A stretch of 64,000 nucleotides of DNA. Origin: Zea mays (taxonomy: Eukaryota; Streptophyta; Magnoliopsida; Poales; Poaceae). Each line of letters opens with the position of its first letter. The first letter of the stretch is position 1. Under the pieces are notes generated by a model that was given only the letters and a program-made list of their open reading frames with translations, made no database searches and was not told the DNA's origin. The stretch lies in assembly GCF_902167145.1 (NCBI RefSeq), contig NC_050099.1, positions 242,122,588 through 242,186,587 on the forward strand, read 5' to 3'. Below are positions 23,871 to 34,600 of the stretch, piece by piece. A program made the translations under genes and the position numbers.

Positions 23871-26800
23871 AATTCAGCTTGAATCTAATGGCAGTTTATG
23901 GGTTGGCTTTTGATGAAAATGATATCTTATTGAACCTTTTTAAAGAAACAAATATAAAAGATGCTACTTCTAGATGGAGCAAAATAAGACTCCAGGGCCA
24001 GATGGACTCCTAGCAGAGTTTTACTAAAAAAATTTAAGGACATTATCAAATATGACTTGCTACAAATGTTCAAGAACATGTATAAATGTATAGGGGTGAC
24101 CGGTCATTGTTTGGCTTGAACTTTATTATAATCACTTGTATCCTTGAACTTTATTATAATCACTTGTATCCCTAAGGTACATGACGCAAAACTAATAAAA
24201 CAACATAGACCCATTTGTCTCTTGAATGTTAGTTACAAGATCTTCACCAAAGTAGCTACTAACATGTTGAATCTAGTAGCTAACAAAATAGTAAAGCCTA
24301 CCCAAACCACTTTCATGCAAGAACAAAATATCCTAGGAGAAGTAATCCTACAAGAAACAATCCATGAGTTACACAGACAAAAAGATAGATGGGGTAATTT
24401 TCAAGATAGGTTTTGATAAGACATACGATAAAGTTAAGTGGCTTTCATGTATCAAACTATACATATGAAGGATTTCTCTCCAAGATGGATATCTTAGACA
24501 AAGAAGTTCATCTCAGAAGGCAGTGTGGGTGTAAATGTTAATGACAAGATAGGTCACTATTTTCAAACAAAGAAATGCTTTAGGCAGAGATCACTTCCAT
24601 CCCTTCATTTTAATATGGTGGCTGAAAGGGAAATAGGCTTACACCTTTTCTAATTGATTTTGGTGGTTGAATTGCCCAACACAAATAATTGGACTAACTA
24701 GTTTGCTCTAGATTATAAGTTTTACAGGTGTCAAAGGTTCACAACAAACCAATAAAAAGACCAAGAAAGGGTTCAAACAAAGAGAGCAAAAGACTACTGA
24801 AGTGTGCCCTGGTCTGGCGCACCGGACTGTCCGGTGCACCAGGGACCCCAACTCCGAACTTGCCACCTTCGGGAATTCTGGGAGCCACTCCGCTATAATT
24901 CACCGGACTGTCCGGTGCGCCAGCGGAGTAACGGCTACACAGCGCAAACGGTCGTCTGCAACGAGTCGTTAATGCGCTACAGTGTGCGCAGAAGTCAGAG
25001 CAGAGCCAGAAGGCGCACCAGACAGTGAACAGTGACTGTCCGGTGCACCACCGGACTGTCCAGTGGCCCAGCTGTTAGAAGCTCCAACGGTCAGAACCCA
25101 ACGGCCGGGTGACGTGGCTGGCACACCGGACTGTGTCCGGTGGCGCACCGGACTGTCCGATACGTCATGCGACAGCAGCCTCCACCAACAGCTCCTTTGG
25201 TGGTTGGGGTTATAAATACCCCCAACCACCCACCATTCATTGCATCCAAGTTTTCAGCCTTCACACCTCATACAAGAGCTATAGCATTCAATACAAGACA
25301 CAAACAAATCAAATCCTCTCCCAAGTCCAAAGATCATTTCAATCAAATAGTGACTAGTGAGAGAGAGATACTTATGTTCATTTAAGCTCTTGCGCTTGGA
25401 TTGCTTTTCTTCTTCCTTCTTTCTTGTGTTCAATTCACTTGTAATCAAAACAAGAGACACCAAGTTGTAGTGGTCCTTGTAGTGGACTTAGTGTCCCATT
25501 TGATTGAAGAGAAAGGCTCACTCGGTCTAGGTGACCGTTTGAGAGAGGGAAAGGGTTGAAAGAGACCCGGTCTTTGTGACCACCTCAACGGGGAGTAGGT
25601 TTGCAAGAACCGAACCTCGGTAAAACAAATCACCGTGTCATCTGCCTTATTCGCTTGTGATTTGTTTTCACCCTCTCTTTCGGACTCGCTTTTATTTCTA
25701 ACGCTAACCCCGGCTTGTAGTGTGTGCTTAAGTTTGTAAATTTCAGATTTGCCTATTCACCCCCCTCCAGGCGACTTTCGGTGGCAGATATGTTGGCTAT
25801 AATAATTAAAAGGGCAAATATAAAAGGATGAGTTAGTGAGGTAGTGCCCCACTTAATAGATGGAGACTTATCTATCCTTGAATATGCTGATGACAAATCC
25901 TATCCTTAGAATACGATCTGGAAAAGGCTCACAATACAAAATTGTTACTTTGTATTTGTAAAATCTCAAGGCTTAAAATCAACTTCCATAAGAGAGAAAT
26001 ATTATGCTTTGGTGCAACACAAGATCATGAGCAAGTGTATAGAGATATTTTTGGGTGCGAAAAAGCAAAGCTCCCTCTATGGTATCTGGGTATTCCTATT
26101 TATTATATGAAGTTAAAAATGCCAATTGCAGGGAGCTAGAGAAAAGATATGAAAAAGACTTAGTAGATACAAAGGAAAACATCTTTCAATTGGGGGAAGG
26201 CTAACCTTAATCAACTCAGGTTTAAATAGTCTCCCCTTGTTATGATGTCTTTCTTCCCTGTTCCAAAGGGTGTTCTCAAGAAGCATGACTACTTTCAATC
26301 TCACTTCTATTGGCAAAGTGATGAGAACAAAAAGTATGGCCTTAGCAAATGGAACATCCTTTATCAACCTAAGGACCAAGGGGTTTTGGGCATCATGGAC
26401 CTCAAACTAAAGAATAATGCCCTGCTAAGAAAATGATTGTTTAAACTTCTTACTGCGAAGGGAATGTGGCAACAATTACTTACAAACAAATACCTCAGTT
26501 CCAAACCACTAGTCCAAGTTGAATGCAAACTAGAAGACTCACCTTTTTTTATCAGGGCTAATGAAGGTGAATAAAGACTTCCTTCGATTTGGATCAGTGT
26601 TAAAATCAGATAACTTAAATCTATCTTGGATGCAATCTCTAATTGGACCTAAGATTGTTGCCTGGAATGAGTTACACTAGAAGTTTGTTAGCATTGCTTT
26701 AACAAAAGATATATACATCTTTTGTTGTAACGTTCATCCAAATAGACTATTCTTGATGAAATGTCTCTATTTGGCCCTAATCAATGAGAATGTGCCAAAC

Positions 26801-27519
26801 CTAAATAAGAGATTATGGAAACTAAAAGCAACCCACAAAATCAAATTTTTTATGGTATATTCGTACATGAGTGAACCTCATCAAAGATAATTTGGCTAAA
26901 CAAAATTGGAAGGAAAGTAAAGCATGTATTTTCTATCAAGACAACAAAACGATACATTACATATTTTTTTGAATGCCATTTTGCTCATCTGGTTTAGAAC
27001 ATGTTTTGGGCGTTCAAAATCCCAAAACCAACATCCACCTCAAATATGTTCGAGAATTCGCTTTAACACTTTGACAAAAAAATTAAAAATATCCCTACTA
27101 GAAGTAGCAACCATCTGTCAGTCTCTGTGGCCTAGTACAAACAATCTGATTTTTCAAAAAAAAACTTTGTGACTCCTCCGCATGTTATTTTCACTACTAC
27201 CCACTAGTTACAATCTTGGATCAAGTTGTAGAGACACGAACAACATTCTATGGTGATGGAGGCTTTAAAGCATTTGAAGCAAATGGCCATGACATTCTTA
27301 TCCCAAGCACATGGGTGGCAATCTAGTCATACGATTGAGAGTATTAAAAGTATGCATGTCATGTTTCTTTTTTTCTTTTTACTTGCTTTCCTCGGTTGTG
27401 TGCATCTTGTTATTACATAGGTCTAGAGATGTTCGTTATTTCAAAAGTATTCATTGTCCTATAGTTTGTTTGTTTTTTGATAAGGAAATGCAATAAAAAT
27501 CTTCCTTATCCAAAAAAAA
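23870..27519 (+). mobile_element. Decayed LINE (non-LTR) retrotransposon, interrupted by solo LTR
   Basis: Reverse transcriptase fragments in several frames on +. They are NKTPGPDGLLAEFY at 23983-24027, IKQHRPICLLNVSYKIFTK within 24144-24416, and the catalytic YADD just after the solo LTR near 25886. LKINFHKREILCFG and LPLWYLGIPI follow (25942-26139), then FFPVPKGVLKK (26242-26436) and a zf-RVT-like tail (LWKLKATHKIKFF near 26810). An A-tail at 27512-27519 ends it. Many stops and frameshifts; no endonuclease domain was recognised, so the 5' end is uncertain and perhaps truncated. It is the family common in grass genomes. Confidence 0.85.
24623..25780 (+). mobile_element. Solo LTR inserted in the LINE (1,158 bp)
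   Basis: Starts TGAAAGGGAAATAGGC and ends GGCGACTTTCG (expected CA, now CG). Target duplication GTGGC at 24618-24622 and 25781-25785 is exact. No internal region is present, so it arose by LTR-LTR recombination or is a lone LTR. It shares the GGACTGTCCGGTG dyads (about six) and AACGG motifs with the LTRs of A and N although the rest of the sequence differs. Removing it joins the LINE RT phrase FNMVA to DMLAI. Confidence 0.92.
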
Positions 27520-27586
27520 CAAACTACAGGAAGTGAGATGGGGCAATGACTGTTGTGCAAGTAAGACATAGGTGAGTGTGCAAACG

Positions 27587-27906
27587 ACACATTTAGCATT
27601 TACCCCCCTCCCCCCTTAGGTCACTAATAGTCCAGACATGTCACTGGTACGCACTGGTATGGTGGGGGTTTAAATGCTAAAATTAGCAACTACGATTGGA
27701 TCACAATCTAAAAGCCATTGTCTCAAGGTAACGACGGTTACACAAGCAAATCTTAGGTGCAAGTATGTGAGCCTCCTGGATTTTAAATCATGATCCAATC
27801 ATCCAACCAAAGTCGTACGTACTTAAACCTCCCATCATACCAGGGCATACCAGTGTCATGTCTGGACTAATAGCGAGCTAGTGAAGGGTTTAAGTGTTAA
27901 ATGTGT
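27587..27906. mobile_element. Foldback/MITE-like element with long terminal inverted repeats
   Basis: 27587-27672 is an imperfect inverted repeat of 27824-27906 (shared phrases CACATTTA and TAGTCCAGACATG). The roughly 150-bp middle has no ORF. A superfamily could not be assigned because no clear target duplication is seen. Confidence 0.7.
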
Positions 27907-28414
27907 AACTAAGGTTGGTGAGGGTTTAAGTGCTATATGTATAACTATGGTTGGAATACGTGAAGGGCCATGAGACACGCACCTAATAAGGCTTGCTTGC
28001 TGCGTATATGAACAAACCAGAAAAGAGCATCCAAAATATCATCCCCACGCGAGCTCAGGTTACTCTTGTCCCAAATAGACGGGCAAAGAACTCCCGTAAG
28101 TAGTAGTAACTGTACGGGTAACCGCTAACCAAGATTGAACCAGTTTCTCCAGGACAGGATGGCGGGGTTTGTTCTAGTCCTTTCTCCGTTGATAACAATG
28201 GCGGTGTCTACCTGTATTCCAGTCGTCCATGGTAGTCAGAGCGTTGCATCACAGCAGCTTTGACCATCACCAATTGGCATGATAAGAAATGCAGAAAGAG
28301 GTGCGACGACGGTTGAGAACTCGAGATACTTGGAGTGCCATCGACTATATAAGGCAGCATAAGACCCAGAAGAATAGAGGAAGAACGGGCATTCATCACC
28401 GTGAGATGCAGCTC

Positions 28415-28684
28415 TCAGTTCCACCCTGACTGACTGATGAAAATAATCAAGCTGAGACTTTGATAACTGTAATAACAAGAGCTTAAGAAGAAATAAGAAT
28501 CACCATCCAGTGACGTACCAGTAGAGGACGGCTCAAAATAAGGTCGAGTTGTTATGAAAGAGGGATCCTGAGCATCAATCTCCAAGTGGCGTGTTGTGCT
28601 AATCTTTTGAAGACCTGTTGATTCGACAAGCTTTACTAATTTGTCCGTTATGATTGTCATGGGCGGGCGGAGATCTGGTGATTG
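28415..28684 (-). CDS. SRF exon 16 (end of kinase, C-terminus)
   Basis: Starts [20 protein letters not shown], the conserved SRF C-lobe end, in phase with exon 15 across the transposon-filled intron. The frame runs on to TGA at 28417-28415. A possible donor GTACGT occurs within the exon, so the true C-terminus might be spliced differently. The last 30 residues look unlike conserved SRF sequence. Confidence 0.8.
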   Translation of the reverse strand, partial: QSPDLRPPMTIITDKLVKLVESTGLQKISTTRHLEIDAQDPSFITTRPYFEPSSTGTSLDGDSYFFLSSCYYSYQSLSLIIFISQSGWN

Positions 28685-31600
28685 CTGCATTGTGGAAGAA
28701 ATATCATAAGTAATTGTAACTTCTGTTAATGTTTTAGTTGGTGAACATTTACATCATTAGAATTGCTGCAAGAATATATTTTTTGTTAAAGGATAGAGAT
28801 TTCCTCCTTGATTACAGGGCTACGTCCTTGATTCTTCCCTTGATTTTGATAACAGGGCTGCGCCCCTGCCTTATTCTTCTCCTTGACTATAGGGTTGTGC
28901 CCCTGATTCTTCTCTGTAACCATCTGTGATGTACACCATTGATCTATATATTCACACGACAGCCACTCCTATAGGTGTGGATTATTTCATCTAACATGGT
29001 ACCAGAGTCAAGGTTCTTTTAAACCACCACCTCCTCCACCCGATCCTTTCCCACCACCACCATGGCATCCATCGATTCCTCTCCCACCACCATGGCAACG
29101 ATCTCCATCATTCCTCTACACCATGTTGTCACTGTTCGCCTCACCAAGAAAAATTTTCTTATATGGCGTGCGCAACTCCTTCCGTTCCTCCGCAGCTCCA
29201 AATTAGGGCATGTTCGGTTCTACCCCAATCCATATGGATTGAGAGGGATTGAGGGGGTTTCAATCCCTAGTAAATCAAAATCTCTCCCAATCCGTATCAA
29301 TCCCCTCGAATCCATATGGATTGAAAATAACCGAACAAACCTCGATGGCACTATGGCTGCTCCAACCAAGGAGGTGCCTTCTTCTGCTGCCTCCGGCGCT
29401 AAGATGATGCCAAACCCGGCGTATGAAAGCTGGTGTGACCTAGATCAACAGATCCTCAGTGGTCTGCTCTCCACGGTGACAAAGGAGATCCTTTGTGATC
29501 TCACGACGGCCACAACATCCAAGGAGGTTTGGGACTCGCTGACGCGTCAGTTCTCCTCCTCAACTCGAGCTCGCGACGTGCAGCTTCGGGTGGAGCTCGC
29601 CAGCGCAAAGAAACTCGACCTCTCAGCTGCAGATTACTTTGCCAAGATCAAGGGCATTGCTGCAGAGATGGTGGCTGCTGATTGTCCTATCTCCAACGAC
29701 GAGATTCTCTCTTATCTCTTTGCGGGTCTTGGAGCTGATTATGATGCTTTTGTGACCGCCATGACCACAAAAACAGAGCCACTCTCTTGATGACACGTAT
29801 GCGCATCTTCTCGTCTACGAGCAGCGCCAACTGCAGCATCACGCCGAGCAACAGGTTCACTGTGCATGGGCCAACTTTGCTGGCCGCGGTGGTGTTAGGG
29901 CCTAAGGAGGCCCACGGAGGGGCTGCAGTAGCAGCTGCCATGGGCCCTCTAAGGGCTTATTCGTTTTGGAGTGGATTGAGGGGGATTGGAGGGGATTAAA
30001 TCCCCTCCTATACAAATTTGTATAGGAGGGGATTTAATCCCCTCCAATCCCCCTCAATCAACTCCAAAGCGAACAAGCCCTAAGGGGGATTAGATAAGGA
30101 TAGTTAGAGATAAGATTAGAAGATTAGTTGAGATTATTTAGGAGATTAGTTGAAATTATCTAGGAAGGTTATCAGTTAGTAGTTTGTTGATAGTTTTTAG
30201 GAGAGTTTTAAGGAGATAAGGATCTCTAGCTAGATAGGGGCAACCAGCTAGCCTATTTATGTAATCAATGGATGAGAAATAAAGTAAGCAACAATTAGAA
30301 GGGAGAAACCCTCCTCTTGCTCGGCCGTGGGCAGAGGCCTCCGGCCGACGTTCCTGCCCATCGATACACCTCTCTAATCCCTCACCGATCTAGCGACCAT
30401 AACATCTGGTATCGGATAGCTTGGGTTTCGATCTGATCCCATGGCTTCTGCTGCCAATTTCGCGGCGTCATCCTGGCAACCGGCGTCCCCATCTCCATGG
30501 ACTGTGTCGTATGTCACCTTCGTCACGTCGTCCTGGCAACCGACGTCCCCATCTCCATGGGCAGCGTCGTATGCCACCTTCGTCACGCCATCCTGGCAAT
30601 CGGCGTCCCCATCTCTATGGGCAACATCGCCTGTCAATTTTGTCACCACATCCTGGACGCCGGCGTGCCCATCTCCAGGGACAACACCAAATTTTGTCAC
30701 ATCTTCGTTGACGGCGTCTCCGTCCCCATGGGAGACGCCACTAGGGGCAGCCACAGCTCAACAATCACCAGCTCCATCGATGGGGGACTTGTGGACCAAC
30801 ATAAGGGCTGATCTCGCAAAGATGCAAGCCACACTCCAGAAGGTTGAGCAAGGGCTGCTGCAAATCAAGGTAGCAGTGCAACATGAGCAGCACCACCTGG
30901 CGTTGTCCGCACGGCTCCAGACGTCGGCGGCTGTGGGCATACAAGCTGCTGCTCGTGGCTTCCTTGCATGACGGAGAGTGCGGGAGATGCGCCGGCAGAT
31001 GCTCGAGGCGGCCTTGGTGACGGTTGACCTCGGCACATGGGGGCGCGACCTCGCCCTGTCGGACGGCCATCAGCAGTGGCACCGGGCCGCTATCTCCAAG
31101 TGCGAGCATGGTACATATCCCGCGGGCGACAAACTTAAACTCTACGGTAGTGGCGGTAAGGAAGGCACTCCCCTCGTCATCGGCAAGGGCGCACTATTCA
31201 ACGCCACCACATTCCGCTATCGGCCGCCACGAGGGCGCCTCCGATGGTTATTGTTGCGACCTATTCCAGGTGGTCGTCCATATGCTCCCCTTTCGTCTAG
31301 ATGGCGTCCATGGGATCCAGGTGGCTGCACACGTGCAAGTCCAATGCGCGGAGGGTGTCCGCCTTATCTTATGGGGTGAAAAAAAATTCAGATTCGGAAT
31401 AATTAGATAAGCCGAGATGTAAAAGGCTTGTCTTCTAGGTGTCTGGTTTTGGGTCAAGTAGACTCGGTCTTTGAGCACCCGTCATGCTGCAGCTCGAGGA
31501 CGAGCTGCTTGTCCAGGAGGGGTGTAGTGTCAGGGCCTAAGGAGGCCCACGGAGGGGCTGCAGTAGCAGCTGCCATGGGCCCTCCAAGGGGGATTAGATA

Positions 31601-34600
31601 AGGATAGTTAGAGATAAGATTAGAAGATTAGTTGAGATTATTTAGGAGATTAGTTGAAATTATCTAGGAAGGTTATCAGTTAGTAGTTTGTTTAGAGTTT
31701 TTAGGAGAGTTTTAAGGAGATAAGGATCTCTAGCTAGATAGGGGCAACCAGCTGGCCTATTTATGTAATCAATGGATGAGAAATAAAGTAAGCAAGAATT
31801 AGAAGGGAAAAAACCCCTCTTGCTCGGCCGTGGGCAGAGGCCCCCAGCCAGCGCCCTGTGAACAGTAATCGCGAGTACTGTTCACGCATGAACAGTACCG
31901 CCCCACCTCCACCAGCACCTCCAACCATCGAATTGCCTCTCTAATCCCTCACCGATCTAGCGACCATAACATCTGTCTGTGGTCATGGCCGCAGTGACCG
32001 CAGTCGAGGCCGCACTTCTTCCAGGGGCAGCTTCTCCTGTCGCCATGATGCGCGTGGTGACTGGCAAACCAGCAACGGTCGCCCCCCATGCTAGATTTGT
32101 GGCAAAACTAGCCACACGGCCCTTCGTTGTTGGCATCGCATATTCGCATGGATGACAGCTATCAGGAGGAATCACACTCGGCGGCTCTGGCGTCCACATC
32201 TTCATACACGGTTGACCCCAACTGGTACAACGACACCGGTGCTACCGTCCACATCACCAGCGATCTCGACTAACTCGCTGTTCGGGACCAATACAAGGGA
32301 GGAGAACACGTGCAAGTCGGCAATAGCGCAGGTTTGCGAATTATGCATATTGGTCACTCTTCCATTAATACTACTACTCGTCCTCTTGTTTTGCGCAATA
32401 TCTTGCATGTTCCTAAAATATCAAAACATCTTCTATTTGTCCATTGTTTTTCACGTGATAATGATGTTTTCTTTGAATTCCATCCTTGGCATTTCTCCAT
32501 AAAGGATCGCAAGTCAGGGAAAAGTCTTCTGGACGGGCGGTGTGAATGCTCAAGCCCTTCGACATCGATGTCCTCAAACATGCACAAGTCAGTCGCACCA
32601 TGAGCCGCACCGATTGGCATGCACGGCTTGGTCATCCAGCCTCTTCAATTGTTAGGTCTATTTTGCATCTAAATAATATCTCGTGTTCCAATGAGTCCAT
32701 TCCTTCTGTTTGTAATGTGTGTCAAGTAAAAGTCATCAACTTCCTTATTCCCATTCAGTGCATCGCTCTACATATCCTTTGGAAATGATTTACTCTGATG
32801 TGTGTGTTAGAGTGTTAGGCCTGTTAAGGCTAGGCCCATGTGGCCCATGTAAAACACTATATAGCTAACCTGTTGGGTTAGCCCTAATCAATGGAATCCG
32901 TGGGACTAACATGGTATCAGCCTAGGTCTATCCCTTAGCCGCCGCCTAGGGTTTTCCCCTACAGCCGCCGCCGCCGCTTAGGGTTTCTTCCTCTCCCCTA
33001 CAGCAGCCGCCGCCGCTGCTGCCCCTCCCAGGCGGCCCATCCGCCGCTGCTACTCCTCTCAGGCGGCCCGGCGCCGCCGCTGCTCATCCCAGGCGGTAGC
33101 CGCCGCCGCTACTCCTCCCAGGCGGCTCGGTGTCGCCGCTGCTCATCCCAGGCGGCCCAACCGCCGCCGCCGCTGATCCTCCCTGGTGTGCGCGCCGCGC
33201 TGCTGCTCCCATGGCAGATGAGCCTTTCCCTCCCCTCTCCTCCTGGCAGCGGTCGGCTTCCCCTGGCCAGCGCGACGTCGCCGCCTCTCCTGGCCGCACG
33301 GGCCCTACTGCCGCCGTGGGGGGCCGCGCGGGCCCGGCCGCCGCTGCAACCGGTCGTGCTGCGACCGCCATGTTCGCTGGTGCGCAGCCGGGGTTCACCT
33401 CGCCGCCGGCGTTTGCCTTCGCCTCACCGTCGCCTTGGACCTCGACGCCTGCCGCTTCGTCGTGGCCCATGTCACCGGCTACGCCACCGTCCGGGCTGGT
33501 TGGTTGGGACGCGGCCGCCCTGGCTGCCTTCCAGACTCCCACTCTGACTCCGCCGATGGGTCCCGAGTGGATCGCGGACACCGGTGCTACCTACCACACC
33601 ACTCCCAACCCTGGTATACTCACCTTTGTTCGCCCTCCTTCTTCCTCTCTCCCTTCGTCCATCATGGTGGCAAATGACTCGTGTCTTCCTGTCACATCTG
33701 TGGGTGCCCCTCCCGGCTCTTTTCTCATTCCCGATGTTCTTGTCGCTCCTTCTTTGATCCACAATCTTCTTTCTATTCGTCGGTTTACTGCTAATAATCC
33801 TTGTTCTGTAGAGTTTGACTCTTCTGGTCTAACTGTGAAGGACTTGACAACTCGGTGCCCCCTCCTCAGATGTGACAGCACCGGCCCCCTCTGCACCCTT
33901 CGACTTCCGCACGCCACATCTTCGTCTTCGTCACCCGACACAGCTGTTGTTTTTGCCGCCACCACATCTTCTACTACCTGGCATCGTCGCCTTGGATAGT
34001 TGGACACCCCGGACGTGATGCCTTGCTACAGCTTACTCGTAGTGCCACTATCCCAATTCCCATGTACTCGATCCCCTGAGGAGCATCCATGTCATGTGTG
34101 CCAGTTAGGCCGCCATGTTCGTCTTCCGTTTTCCACTTCTTCCTCGCATGCTACTCATAGTTTTGATCTTGTGCACTGCGATTTGTGGACTTCACCCTTT
34201 ACCAGCATGTCGGGTTACAAATACTATCTTGTCGTGCTTGATGATTTTTCTCATTATGTGTGGACCTTTCCGTTGCGTGCCAAGTCTGAGACTTTCCCCA
34301 CCCTCCGCCACTTCTTCGCCTGGGAGTCCACTCAGTTCGGCCTCACCATTAAGGCCGTTCAGTGTGACAACGGTCGTGAGTTCGATAACTTCGCCTCCCG
34401 TGACTTCTTTCTATCCCACGGGATGCAGTTGCGGATGTCTTGCCCGTATACCTCCTCCCAGAATGGCAAGGCTGAGCGCATGATCCACACGACTAACGAC
34501 ACCATCTGGACTCTTCTTCTCCAAGCGCACCTACCGCCACGTTTTTGGGTCGAGGCCCTCCACACCTCTACCTACCTTCTCAACCGTCTCCCTTCCACTG

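Larger units (their letters stand above)
29893..31971 (+). mobile_element. Non-autonomous LTR element F nested in gag of D
   Basis: LTRs at 29893-30404 and 31528-31971 (TGTTAGGGCCT / TGTCAGGGCCT ... CCATAACA), primer-binding-like TGGTATCGGA at 30407-30416 and a purine-rich GGAGGGGTG before the 3' LTR. The 1.1-kb interior has no gag, protease, integrase or RT; it carries a different ORF. Its 3' end phrase CTCGAGGACGAGCTGCTTGT resembles the end of Gypsy pol, so it may be mobilised by a Gypsy partner. No exact target duplication was found (GGTGG before, TCTGT after). Confidence 0.85.

Noticed and set aside
24804..25385. Small ORFs inside the solo LTR
   Set aside because: LTR dyad shadows; no coding signal.
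28236..28478. Further SRF exon below the stop
   Set aside because: Would need a 52-base intron (GTACGT...TTACAG), shorter than plant introns usually are. Kept only as an alternative in the C-terminus finding.
29888..31976. Target-site duplication of element F
   Set aside because: GGTGG before and TCTGT after do not match; not claimed.
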